Made by a program: the position numbers and the translations under genes
The notes under the pieces: model-generated
What the model was told of the DNA's origin: nothing
Database searches by the model: none
Seen by the model: the letters and a program-made list of their open reading frames with translations, nothing else
Shown here: piece by piece, positions 48,001 to 55,704 of the stretch
Numbering within the stretch: the first letter of the stretch is position 1
How the letters are laid out: every line of letters begins with the position of its first letter
Source: Acholoe squamosa
Lineage: Eukaryota > Annelida > Polychaeta > Phyllodocida > Polynoidae
Length of the DNA stretch: 64,000 bases
Direction: 5' to 3'
Assembly (NCBI GenBank): GCA_949317995.1
Contig: OX439051.1
Coordinates: forward strand, 40,737,250-40,801,249

Positions 48001-49259
48001 TGCTTCGGTGGATCGCCACTTGCCCGGATTGCTGTAAAAACAAGCCGGGACCCGGCCTGGGTAAGCAACCCCTATCCCAGGAATTGTTTGGTATCAGATT
48101 CGCTCGAGTGGCGATAGATATCATCAGTGGAATTAAAACGACGCCCCGAGATAATACTTGTATGATGGTCGTAACCGACTATTATACCAAGTACACTCGG
48201 GTGTTCCCCCTTCCTAACCACAAAGCCGCCACGTGTGCGGAGGCATTTGTGAAAGGCTGGGTGCTACATTTGGGTGTTCCCCTTATGATGCACAGCGACC
48301 AAGGAAGGGAGTTCGAGTCGGAGCTATGGCAGGAAATGTGCCATTACCTAGCCATTTGCAAGACCCGAACAAACCCATACCGACCACAGTCGGATGGGCA
48401 GGTAGAGCGTTTCAACAGAACCCTCATACAAGTGCTAAAGCCCCTGGTCAATACCCACCAGGACGACTGGGATGAACAGTGTGAGTTTGTGGTACATGCC
48501 TACAACAACACTGTCCATTCATCCACTAATTGCACTCCCAACCTGCTAGTGTTCGGCGAGGACATCATAATGCCCGCCGACTTAGTGTATGAAGTGGTTG
48601 GTATAGACCCGGAGGCGCCCTGCACTGTGTTGTTTGTGGAGTCATTAAGGGACAGGTTCAAACAGGCATACGAGGCCGTTCGTAAAGAACTGCTGAAGAG
48701 TGCGAAGTGGCAGAAGGTGGGTTATGACACCAATGCTAAACGAATTCGTTTTAATGTAGGGGACAAAGTCCTAAGGTATTATGAGCCGCTGGAGAAGCTG
48801 AAGCTCGTAACGCCTTGGGAAGGTCCGTTTAAAATAATTCGTGTCATCTCCGAATCCACGGTGATGATGGAGGACTGCCTAACTGGTAGGAAATGGAAGA
48901 CAAATGTCGGAAAACTTCGGCCCTGGAAGGGACGCGAAGAGGCGGAGAGGGAGTTCGGCTACAAACCACCTGTATCTGTCCCTAGTGGACCGAGCGTGGT
49001 AGTACCGACGAAACGCCCTAGAGGCCGGCCGAGAAAGACGCCGGGAGACGAGGGTATGGTGAAAAAGAAGACGAAGGCCAGGAAACGACCTAATCGTAAG
49101 AAAAGGAAAAATGTCTCGCTGAGTGAAGGCATTACGTATGGGAAGGTACCCGCAGTGGCTAAGCGGAATCCGGAAAGGGCCGTACGTAAAGCCGGGAAAA
49201 ATAAAAGGCTAACCGAAGGCGTTAGACGCAGTCCCCGGTTGAGGTCTGCCGTAACCTAA
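45012..49259 (+). CDS. pol: Pol polyprotein: protease, RT, RNase H, integrase
   Basis: The frame opens at 45012 with no early ATG; GTG 45024 is residue 1 here and expression by -1 frameshift from gag is inferred. Protease: DTGA at 141-144. RT: FCTLDLQSGYW (motif A) and YLDD at 561-564. RNase H: begins DTDAS at 713, ends HINADALSRR near 823-832. Integrase: HHCC zinc domain from about 963 (CHGHQTSGHFGKKRS, then CPDCC), catalytic Asp1032, Asp1092 and Glu1128 (D-59-D-35-E), and a GPF-type module near 1264 (PWEGPFKI). The tail is very basic and contains an AT-hook, KRPRGRPRKTP, at 1330-1340. No chromodomain. No internal stop or missing catalytic residue was found. Confidence 0.95.
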   Translation, partial: RGKLVGVVPTASDTTPRKNECQNATGGDPVEDFESITPGGRVAGGAHPCTLAGAGDPSVCMYESKYMEASGHTRGEEGWIKELIRVCGTRLPPSHPCLEFLRGLGLNLGDSGDFRQFTSNPSPLGGRRWYVPISVEGRVGEFLVDTGASHSCVSKRFFDSVASSHENLKTGVNACTADGSSMRTFGRTFMPIRIGGKEFVLSPTIAEVSDDGILGLDFASLYGAVLDPRDGMMSIRNPYGLHVQCVLRQVSSVASVIHTVKIPPGTTCDVLCGGSMAQRDETGVYEPDTVYLSSVGLDSVDTLVANAAWTVLPMTNRSGSVVYLRRGDCIGRMSSVEHVAEAKFNKPLNPVSKHPLDEEFQKLIDQSDLENTEDKDCLAKLLQKYESAFGREGGPVGRSDKVLHTIVVGNEKPFKIPYHRLPLKKKLICEEEIQKQLDLGVIVPSSSPWSSPVCMTTKKDGTIRFCVDYRKLNGITKKNSYPLPRIDETLDSLGGNQWFCTLDLQSGYWQIPMHPDDKEKTAFSSHMGLFEYNVLPFGLCNAPATFEAMMESLLSDLLWKKCLVYLDDVVVFGKSFKQCLANLQLVLNRILSNGLKLKPKKCNLFKKTITYLGRIITPNGVSADPEKLEAVENWERPTSAKEVRSFLGFCSYYRDFIPNYSRVSFPMQCLAHWTPGRARDPFPWTSEQEESFNKIKDLFRNTPVLKYPTPEGHFILDTDASNDAIGAALSQVQGGVEVPIAFASNTLSKTQRNYCTTKRELLAVVVYTKKFKHFLWGSDFTLRTDHSSLRWLLNFKDAEGMIGRWLAHLSEFGLEHKQIEHRPGTKHINADALSRRPIRRCQNATCDDCGAHNAVVAGLVFNHTTPRIPWEEAVCSYLDWSPETIKKFQQSDPTTARIMEYLRSGIKPARPLVSLEDREARRLLAQWTELEIRDGILCRWKTTPTNGRLLQIVIPTPMRRDIMYYCHGHQTSGHFGKKRSIERLQRRYYWPGMRGDLLRWIATCPDCCKNKPGPGLGKQPLSQELFGIRFARVAIDIISGIKTTPRDNTCMMVVTDYYTKYTRVFPLPNHKAATCAEAFVKGWVLHLGVPLMMHSDQGREFESELWQEMCHYLAICKTRTNPYRPQSDGQVERFNRTLIQVLKPLVNTHQDDWDEQCEFVVHAYNNTVHSSTNCTPNLLVFGEDIIMPADLVYEVVGIDPEAPCTVLFVESLRDRFKQAYEAVRKELLKSAKWQKVGYDTNAKRIRFNVGDKVLRYYEPLEKLKLVTPWEGPFKIIRVISESTVMMEDCLTGRKWKTNVGKLRPWKGREEAEREFGYKPPVSVPSGPSVVVPTKRPRGRPRKTPGDEGMVKKKTKARKRPNRKKRKNVSLSEGITYGKVPAVAKRNPERAVRKAGKNKRLTEGVRRSPRLRSAVT
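45015..45058 (+). promoter_or_regulatory. Candidate -1 frameshift signal between gag and pol
   Basis: GGAAAAC (45015-45021) is phased G-GAA-AAC in the gag frame just before the TAG. Five bases later, 45027-45034 (GGGGTTGT) can pair with 45051-45058 (ACGACCCC), an 8-bp stem with one G-U pair and a 16-base loop. The pol frame has a TGA at 45009-45011, so the frames overlap only over 45012-45024, and the slip site falls in that window. The heptamer is not a canonical X-XXY-YYZ because its first three bases are GGA. Confidence 0.6.
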
Positions 49260-49769
49260 CTCAGTACACAACGAGCTGCTGCGTGTTGTCCGCCATAGGC
49301 GGGTAACATACGTTCCACGGCTGGAGATGTCGAACGTGCCCTCCCCGGGGAGCTGTATCCCGTGAGCGGCGGTTGGATTAACCGGTACATTCGCTTTGAA
49401 GCGTTGTATATACCGCCAAACTCCAGCAGATAGCACTCGGGTGGTAGGCCACGTCTCGCATGTCGAGTCGAATGTTAGTTCGGATCTAGTTCCCTAGGTG
49501 GCGCCGCGGGTGCGGCGGGAAAACTCGGAACTAGGTCACCGGATAGCCACGGCGGGATCTCGCGAGGCGAGATGCGTGACGTCATACTGGTCATAACTAG
49601 AGCGGACTCGTGGTGGTTAGACGCCACCCGTTTTTGCTCTAGTTAGTGTTGGCAGTTTACAGGCCCCTAGCTGTCGGTTAGCTTGCCTAACATCAACCTT
49701 TTGTTGGACGAATCCTTCGGGAGGAGTCCAACACAGACGCCAATTCATTTGGAAGTCGCCCTCAGTGCC
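49260..49769 (+). promoter_or_regulatory. Structured spacer between pol and ORF3
   Basis: About 420 bases lie between the pol stop and the open frame of ORF3. Three strong hairpins are visible: 49483-49493 with 49527-49537 (GATCTAGTTCC / GGAACTAGGTC), 49557-49563 with 49567-49573 (ATCTCGC / GCGAGAT), and 49595-49603 with 49636-49644 (AACTAGAGC / GCTCTAGTT, enclosing GGTGG / CCACC). A TGACGTCA lies at 49577-49584. GGCAGTTTACAG, ending at about 49662, is a possible splice acceptor. These could serve as promoter, internal initiation element, packaging signal or splice site for ORF3; the sequence does not decide. Confidence 0.5.
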
Positions 49770-52658
49770 ATGGCACAGGGGACGATTGACGCCGCGCGTC
49801 AGACTGCCAACGTTCTGTTGGAGCTAGGCGAGGACCCGAAGGTCCCGTCTCGGGTCGAGGAATCTATGGATTCTTCGACAGAGGAGGCCGCCCGGACGCT
49901 CTCGGCTATGGCCGAGGCCACCGACCGGGAGAGGATGCCACCTCCACCACCACCACGCCCGGAGCGCTCGTCTGCAGCAGCCGCTTCGGGTAGCAAAGTG
50001 GATGTCCTGGACATTCCAATGTATCCTCCGGGATTCAAGACTCGGATCGAACGTATGGCACACGTCGATCGCGAGGCCGGTGTTGTGTACACTTCCTGGG
50101 GGACCTACATCCCCATGCACGCCTCCATGTTCGGATGCGGACCATTGGCGGTGGAGCAGGGCGTGCCCGAGCCCATACCAGATGATTTCAAGACTCTGGT
50201 AATGGACTCGTGCAGTGACGAGTTGGCTGACAATATGCCAGTCTCTTGGCTTCGCAACTACCTGAAGTTAGCGGAGAAGATGGCGGTCAACGAGAGTCTG
50301 GCCCGAGCTGTGTTGATCTCCGAGGGCATCACCCGAAAGGCCTCGGAGTTAAGGGAGTCCGAATCCGACATGGATACAGACTCCACAGTCACCTTGTCGT
50401 CGGTGGAAACCGACCGGGTCAAGCGATTGACCCGTAAACCTGCGCCTAAGGGTCCTCTCACTGAGAGTGATCTGGAGGCTGAGGATGTCCGCATCGCCGT
50501 CGAGAGGTCCACAACCGAGACCGACCCAGCTGCCGACATCCCGGAGGCACCTGGCGAGATCTCGGAAGAGGACATCTCGCGCCAGCAGGCTGCTGTGGAG
50601 GCAAAGCGAGCCGAGCTTGCCAAGCAGCAGAAGGAGCTCACCGCAGCTCGCCGGGCCCACCGCAAACAGCAGGCCCAACAGAAAGCCAAGGTCTCTTCCG
50701 ACTCTGACTCCCCGGTCAGCGGAAGGAGGAGCCCTCGTACAGAGGACAGGAATCCACGGGAGTCGGATTCCAGTCCTGAGATGCCGGCGCAGCCCACCAA
50801 GGTTCAGCGCCGGAAGAAGAAGAGCGGAGCGAAAGTGTCTCCGGCGGAGCCCACGCCCCCCACCAAGCCGAGGGGTAAGGGTCAGCCGAAGGCGCCCGCT
50901 TCCACCACCACACCCACAACCACCACAGTAGCCACCTCGGCTGTAGCTTCCACTGCCAGCACCAGCGGAAAAGGCGCCAAATCCTCTGCCAAGGCTTCGG
51001 CTGGTACCACCACCACCAGCCGAGCGAGCAGTAGAGGAGCTGGTATCTACACGGACAGTGAGGATAGCGACAGCGATCCAGAACTGCCCGAGTCGGCCAA
51101 ATCTGATTTGGAGTCCGTGACAACGTGGGAAGAGATGACCACGGATGTCCCAAAGGACGACAATCAGAAATGGATGTGGAAGAATGCAGCCGAAGGGTTC
51201 AAAGAACGGACTCCTCGCTGCTTCGCGGACTGTGCCTATGACACGGTCCACTACATGTGTCCCGGCGCCGTCAATAAGGACGGTGACAGCGATGATGAGG
51301 AGTGGATGAAATCCGGCCCCTCGGATACGCCTGTAGGTAAATTCTACCTCATTTGGATTGATCAGCTGAAATCCAAATTGGGGTCGATTTACAGCTACGA
51401 GGCCCGGACGAAAGTTCAGTGGGCAATGACCCAATGGGGACCAACCGGCAGCCGCCGACGGTGCCCATTCGAGTCATGCCAGCTGGCTCTCACGGGTGAG
51501 AAGATGTTCGAGACGAAGCCTCGCTTCGCTCGCCACATTGTTGAACATCACATGCACCACAAGCCTGTGATGATGTGTGTGCTTGGGGACCGCCCGAGCA
51601 AACATTGTGATGGCTCGTTCAGCACTCACCGGCGCCGAGACATGGCTCTGCACTTGCAGAAGGCCCATGGCATCGGCCTGGAGAAAACCAGGAAACGAGC
51701 CATCAAGTGCTTCAACGAGCTCCTAGCTAACTGGGCCTCGTTGAGCGCTAAAGACGTCAAGGAGCAGGCATTCGAGACCGGATTCTGCTCGTGGAAGAGC
51801 GGCAACTTGTTGACCTTCTTCCAAATCAACTTCTCGTCCACGAAATTCGGGATGCCCAGTGAGGTGCACCTGAAGGTGAAAAAGTGGCGAGGGGATGATA
51901 AGCGAGAAAAGGCCAAGGCCCGCTCGAAGGGTCCCGGCGGAGGCACAACAACAGCTACCGGTGCTTCCAAGAGGACCCGAGCAGACCGGTCCGTGAGCCC
52001 TTCGGGTGGCAAGGACCAGCCAAGACCAGCTAACCCAGCTGATCGTCGCGAGTCGGGACAACAAGTCTCGGCTCTGGATATGCCCAGCAACCAGGCCCAT
52101 AGGGCGGTTAGCCAGGCAACCACACCGGTGACTCCAGCCACCACCTCTACACCTGCACCCGCGGAACAACGCCCGGACGAAGCCTCTGGCAGCCAGGATG
52201 ATGGGGGCGAAATCTTCGCTCCCCCATCCGGGTATTCGTCTTGGTGGGCCGGAGAGGGATCTTCCGGCAAGCGCCCCACGTATAGTGAGTACGCGGCGAA
52301 GTTCCCCGCTGTGGGACCAGCTGGACCCGAGTCGCAGGTCCTTACCTCCCTGGGTCGGACCAAACCCCGTGGTAGAGGCCGTGGTGGGCTGGAGTCCACC
52401 CGAGCTTCCCCGGGTGGTGGCCGAGGCCGGGGCGGTCTAACGGTTGAGGGCCCGTCTGCTCCTCCAGCAGGTACTCCGCCTGCCTCAGTGGAAGCCACCG
52501 CGCCTCCACCAGTCATAGTTCCACCAACGGGCCCTCGGGTACCCCTGATGGAGCTAATTTCGGATACGCTGTCAGGTCTTCAGGATCCGAACACGTTTGT
52601 TGACCACCGAGATGTCCAAACGGTTCACATCCAGAACGAACTGATGGCGGAGTGGTAG
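49770..52658 (+). CDS. ORF3: zinc-finger / RG-rich accessory protein of the gypsy element
   Basis: The frame is open from 49683, but the ATG at 49770 has an excellent context (GCCATGG) and gives 962 residues. It occupies the env position but has no signal peptide or membrane segment. Visible parts: a short Pro run; a long Ser/Lys/Glu/Thr-rich low-complexity middle; a C2H2-like finger with C565, C570, H589 and H593/H594; a second with C603, C613, H628 and H633; then a basic region with RGRGRGG and GRGRGG tracts near the C-terminus. These suggest nucleic-acid binding, perhaps RNA packaging or a host-facing function, but I recognise no family. It ends at TAG 52656-52658 in the same frame as ORF4. 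Confidence 0.75.
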   Translation: MAQGTIDAARQTANVLLELGEDPKVPSRVEESMDSSTEEAARTLSAMAEATDRERMPPPPPPRPERSSAAAASGSKVDVLDIPMYPPGFKTRIERMAHVDREAGVVYTSWGTYIPMHASMFGCGPLAVEQGVPEPIPDDFKTLVMDSCSDELADNMPVSWLRNYLKLAEKMAVNESLARAVLISEGITRKASELRESESDMDTDSTVTLSSVETDRVKRLTRKPAPKGPLTESDLEAEDVRIAVERSTTETDPAADIPEAPGEISEEDISRQQAAVEAKRAELAKQQKELTAARRAHRKQQAQQKAKVSSDSDSPVSGRRSPRTEDRNPRESDSSPEMPAQPTKVQRRKKKSGAKVSPAEPTPPTKPRGKGQPKAPASTTTPTTTTVATSAVASTASTSGKGAKSSAKASAGTTTTSRASSRGAGIYTDSEDSDSDPELPESAKSDLESVTTWEEMTTDVPKDDNQKWMWKNAAEGFKERTPRCFADCAYDTVHYMCPGAVNKDGDSDDEEWMKSGPSDTPVGKFYLIWIDQLKSKLGSIYSYEARTKVQWAMTQWGPTGSRRRCPFESCQLALTGEKMFETKPRFARHIVEHHMHHKPVMMCVLGDRPSKHCDGSFSTHRRRDMALHLQKAHGIGLEKTRKRAIKCFNELLANWASLSAKDVKEQAFETGFCSWKSGNLLTFFQINFSSTKFGMPSEVHLKVKKWRGDDKREKAKARSKGPGGGTTTATGASKRTRADRSVSPSGGKDQPRPANPADRRESGQQVSALDMPSNQAHRAVSQATTPVTPATTSTPAPAEQRPDEASGSQDDGGEIFAPPSGYSSWWAGEGSSGKRPTYSEYAAKFPAVGPAGPESQVLTSLGRTKPRGRGRGGLESTRASPGGGRGRGGLTVEGPSAPPAGTPPASVEATAPPPVIVPPTGPRVPLMELISDTLSGLQDPNTFVDHRDVQTVHIQNELMAEW

Positions 52659-53285
52659 GCATTGCACCGCCAGAAGTCAGTCGACTACTGGCGGGTGATG
52701 ACTGAAGCCACCCTCAATCTGGTATACGAAATCCAGAAGAGGGAGGAAGACAAGATCAGGCAGCTGGAGAAGGACAGAGTCCAAGAGGCTCTCGAATCCT
52801 GCCGGCGTCAGCAGAAGGAAGCTGAAAAGCTTAAGGAGTTTCACCAAGCTGAAAACGCCAGATACATCCATAGGTTCAAGGAGGCTGACCTCAAGTTTTT
52901 CCTGGCATTCGGGAAACATCTGGAGGAGTGGGACGGCTTACCGTCGTCCCTTATCTTCATACCGGATATACCCCCGGATGCCCCACCGGTCCCGGCTACT
53001 CCACCGGTTCCGGCCACTCCACCGGTCCCGGCTGCTCCGCCAGTTCCGGCAGCTCTCCTGCTCCCGCCCCCTACTGTCACCCGGACTGTTCCAACTGCCA
53101 CGGTTGCTCCACCAGCATCCGAGGCAATGGACAGTCCATCCGCGGTGATGAGGGCCTTGAGCTTGGAGAGCGATACGCCCAGCGAGGCTTCCGCGGCGCT
53201 CTCTGTGAGCAGCTGTAGCAGCTCGGCTCCATCTGCCTCAGTGGAGTCGGCTGAGAAGATGGACACGGATCCGGAAGATCTTTAA
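52659..53285 (+). CDS. ORF4: coiled-coil protein with PPVPA repeats, in frame after a TAG
   Basis: The frame continues from ORF3 without shift after the TAG and stays open to TAA 53283-53285. The first ATG is at 52698, giving 195 residues; readthrough would instead add about 208 residues to ORF3. The N-terminal half is a charged coiled coil (YEIQKREEDKIRQLEKDRVQ). The middle has four PPVPA-type repeats (52985-53050), followed by a Ser/Thr/Ala-rich tail ending in an acidic DTDPEDL. No known family. It may be the C-terminal domain of ORF3 separated by a leaky or recent stop. Confidence 0.6.
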   Translation, partial: ALHRQKSVDYWRVMTEATLNLVYEIQKREEDKIRQLEKDRVQEALESCRRQQKEAEKLKEFHQAENARYIHRFKEADLKFFLAFGKHLEEWDGLPSSLIFIPDIPPDAPPVPATPPVPATPPVPAAPPVPAALLLPPPTVTRTVPTATVAPPASEAMDSPSAVMRALSLESDTPSEASAALSVSSCSSSAPSASVESAEKMDTDPEDL

Positions 53286-54067
53286 GTGTCCATCTGACGG
53301 TGTCTCCTTTGTACCCGAGGGTAAAAGCATTTAACATGCCAGAGGCACTGTTCCTTACGCTGGACTCCTAATATCTGGAACGTAACCTGCAGCGAAGATG
53401 GACGCTAAACCCGACACGCCAAAAGGGATTACCACACCTACCCGGGGCTCCATCTTCCCATCTTCATCAGGGCACATCACAACAGCAACGTGGCTTGCCA
53501 CCACACATATGTCGCCGGATGGAGCTGCAGAAACCAGTCGTTCCAGATTCGCCGGAAGTCCGGTATATTGTAAGGGTGATCCTGCTACCCTGGTAGGACA
53601 CCTATATTTATCAGTATTATTATTTTTGTATAAATATATTTTCATACCAAATCTATATTCTTGTAATTAAAACAAACAAAATTTTTTCTCGGGTTATCTA
53701 CCCCACCTCGGGTCGGTTAGTTAATACTGTAAAATTTTATTCATATCACCTGATTACTCGTCTACCACTTTTTAATGCGTCTCGTTTATAATAATAACAC
53801 TATTGTAACACTGTTACTACATATCACCATAGGTCGATGGTGCATAAGGCGCCACTTCCTATTCGTTATTATTAATTATCATTACTTCGGGTTATATGCG
53901 ACGATGCCTCATTATGTACATATTATTTATAATGCCCCTAGATGTTCTATATCCTATACGAACTGTATATATAGACTTACCTATTTGTGTATGATATTAC
54001 TGTATAAAGCTAAACAATAGGTATTTGTTAATCACACCTAACCCTAGGTATAGTCTAGTGGGGGTGG
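53286..54067 (+). other. 3' untranslated part of the gypsy element with purine-rich tract
   Basis: The first 350 bases hold a 90-codon frame (53398-53670, ATG in GAAGATGG context) with no recognised domain. From about 53620 the sequence becomes strongly A+T-rich. Immediately before the right LTR, AGTGGGGGTGG (54057-54067) is the likely polypurine tract for plus-strand priming, although it is interrupted by T. Confidence 0.6.
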
Positions 54068-54432
54068 TGTAGGGGCCGGTATCGTCGTATATATATTAGT
54101 GCCGTTCATCCGAGAGACGTGTTCGTGTGGTGCCTGTTCCTTCTATGCCAGCTAGGTGTCGCTTTGTGATACCCCGTTGGTACAAGAGGGGGCGGCACCA
54201 TGCCTCGCGTCCAGCTCCTACTAAGGAGCCGGACGAGCGGCAGAAGGTGACTGGATCTAGTCCAGTCCAGACGCGCAGTTTAACCTGTAGACTAGAGTGC
54301 AATAAAGTCCTACCCGAGAGGTAGGGGTTTCTGGGGCTTTGCCCAACCCGAACTACTCGTGTTGTGTTGGTATTTCTAGTGGTAAGCGAGCCAAAGAGCC
54401 ACCCAACATATAAGTCAATACGAACCATTACA
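54068..54432 (+). repeat. Right LTR of the gypsy element
   Basis: 365-bp LTR in which I found no difference from 41557-41921. AATAAA at 54301-54306 would direct polyadenylation of the element transcript. Confidence 0.95.
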
Positions 54433-54436
54433 ATAG
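54433..54436. repeat. Right target-site duplication of the gypsy element
   Basis: ATAG, matching 41553-41556. Confidence 0.85.
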
Positions 54437-55704
54437 GTTACGCTCCTCCAGATGTTTCATCAGTTGGGAATGTACTGCCCTTTCTATAAGCTTGGATATG
54501 CAATTTAGTTGGCTCACTGGTCACCAATTGGTCACCTTTGAAAGATCTCCAGTTTTAGGCAATGGGATCACACAGGCCTTTTTTAACATTCCAGGGAAAT
54601 CGCAATTCTCAATTGAACTGTTGATTATATCCCTAAGTAGTTCGGGTCTGGCATTCAATGCATCTTTAATAACTACCGGTTTTATGTCCTCAATGCCAGA
54701 GGCCTTGTGTACCTTTATTGTTTTTATTAACTTTACAGAGGTAGGCAGGTCAATAGGGTACAGCCTACATACAGCAACTTCCTGTATTAAAAAGCCCCCG
54801 GGATCCATTGCATCATGCACATTCTGGAAGGCCCCTCCTAAAGAAGCACCAATGTTCACATAGTATTCATTGATATAATTGGCTATATCATTTTCATGAA
54901 CATATGTGCCATTTTCACTTTTTAGCCGTACCTTGGTTTTCTTTGGGGCCCCTTTCCATAGCGCATTCACCTCAGTCCAGAATCTTTTGGGATCATGTTT
55001 AAACTTTTCTAGGTCATCCAATACCTTCTTTCTGACATTACGTGTAAGCTCAAGCGAGATTTCTTTCTCTAACCCTCTAACCACAGTAAGGTCAATATTG
55101 GGATACCCGATTCGGCATTTACGTGCATGTTTAAGGGCTCTGTTTTTCTTGTCCGTCAAATATCTCACTCTGGGGGTAAAGCCAGGCTTATTTGATAACC
55201 TAACATGCCTCTTCTGAATGGGATGATTTTTGTCAAGATACTGGGTACATGTATCATGGAGTAGGTCATACAACTCCATACATGACATGTCATCCAGATC
55301 TATATCCATAAGGTCTTGACAGAATTCACACATTCCAAGACTAGAATAGTCCTTATATAGTCTACCTGTAATCTCCAGATTAGTGTCATGCTTAAGTGTG
55401 GCCTGTTTTTTAACTGCATAAACAGGAGCATGATCCCCATTGAGATCATTTATAATACCATTAGAGGCGACATGCACACAATTGGTATATATATAATCTA
55501 GTGTAGATTTACCATACGGGTGAAAATAGGTTTGTCTAGTTTGTAGATATTTCAGCTTCCGGTTCCTTAGAAAACGCAACATATGTTTATATTTTGGACT
55601 GTTTCTATGGGAAGCATCTACATTTATATCGCCTAGGACCCAGACCTCCCTATTTTTAGCACGATCTGACTTGAGGATGTTGTTTGGGGTTTCATAGCTT
55701 GCCT
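54437..55704 (-). pseudogene. LINE endonuclease end and N-terminal RT, with one nonsense codon
   Basis: Minus-strand coding continues upstream of the split. 55704-55580 encodes the end of an APE-type endonuclease (VWVLGDINVDAS). It is followed by STLDYIYTN and NGDHAPV, the conserved C-terminal endonuclease motifs, a linker, and the beginning of RT (PKTGDLSKVTNW). At 54521-54523 a TGA interrupts the frame where related elements usually have Arg (NWRP), consistent with a CGA-to-TGA change. The frame is then open to the insertion point and matches the phase of 41556-40381. Homology stops near 55704 next to an in-frame TAG, so the copy is 5'-truncated, as is common for LINEs. Confidence 0.85.

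Larger units (their letters stand above)
41557..54432 (+). mobile_element. Complete Ty3/gypsy LTR retrotransposon with two extra 3' ORFs (12,876 bp)
   Basis: The element is bounded by two 365-bp TG...CA LTRs and a 4-bp ATAG duplication. The order is LTR, primer site, leader ORF, gag, pol (PR-RT-RH-IN, the Ty3/gypsy order), structured spacer, ORF3, ORF4, A+T-rich 3' tail, purine-rich tract and LTR. The internal part is G+C richer and keeps many CG dinucleotides, unlike the surrounding CpG-poor DNA, as expected for a new arrival not yet eroded by methylation-driven decay. I found no difference between the LTRs. At almost 13 kb it is long for the family. Neither 3' ORF has the signal peptide or membrane segment expected of an envelope. 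Confidence 0.95.

Noticed and set aside
50258-52516. Large minus-strand ORFs opposite ORF3 (up to 361 residues)
   Set aside because: Shadows of the G+C-rich ORF3; no motifs, and the plus-strand frame has the good start and zinc fingers.
49260-53285. Interpretation of ORF3/ORF4 as an env gene
   Set aside because: No signal peptide, membrane segment or glycosylated ectodomain pattern is visible; zinc fingers and RG-rich sequence argue against it.
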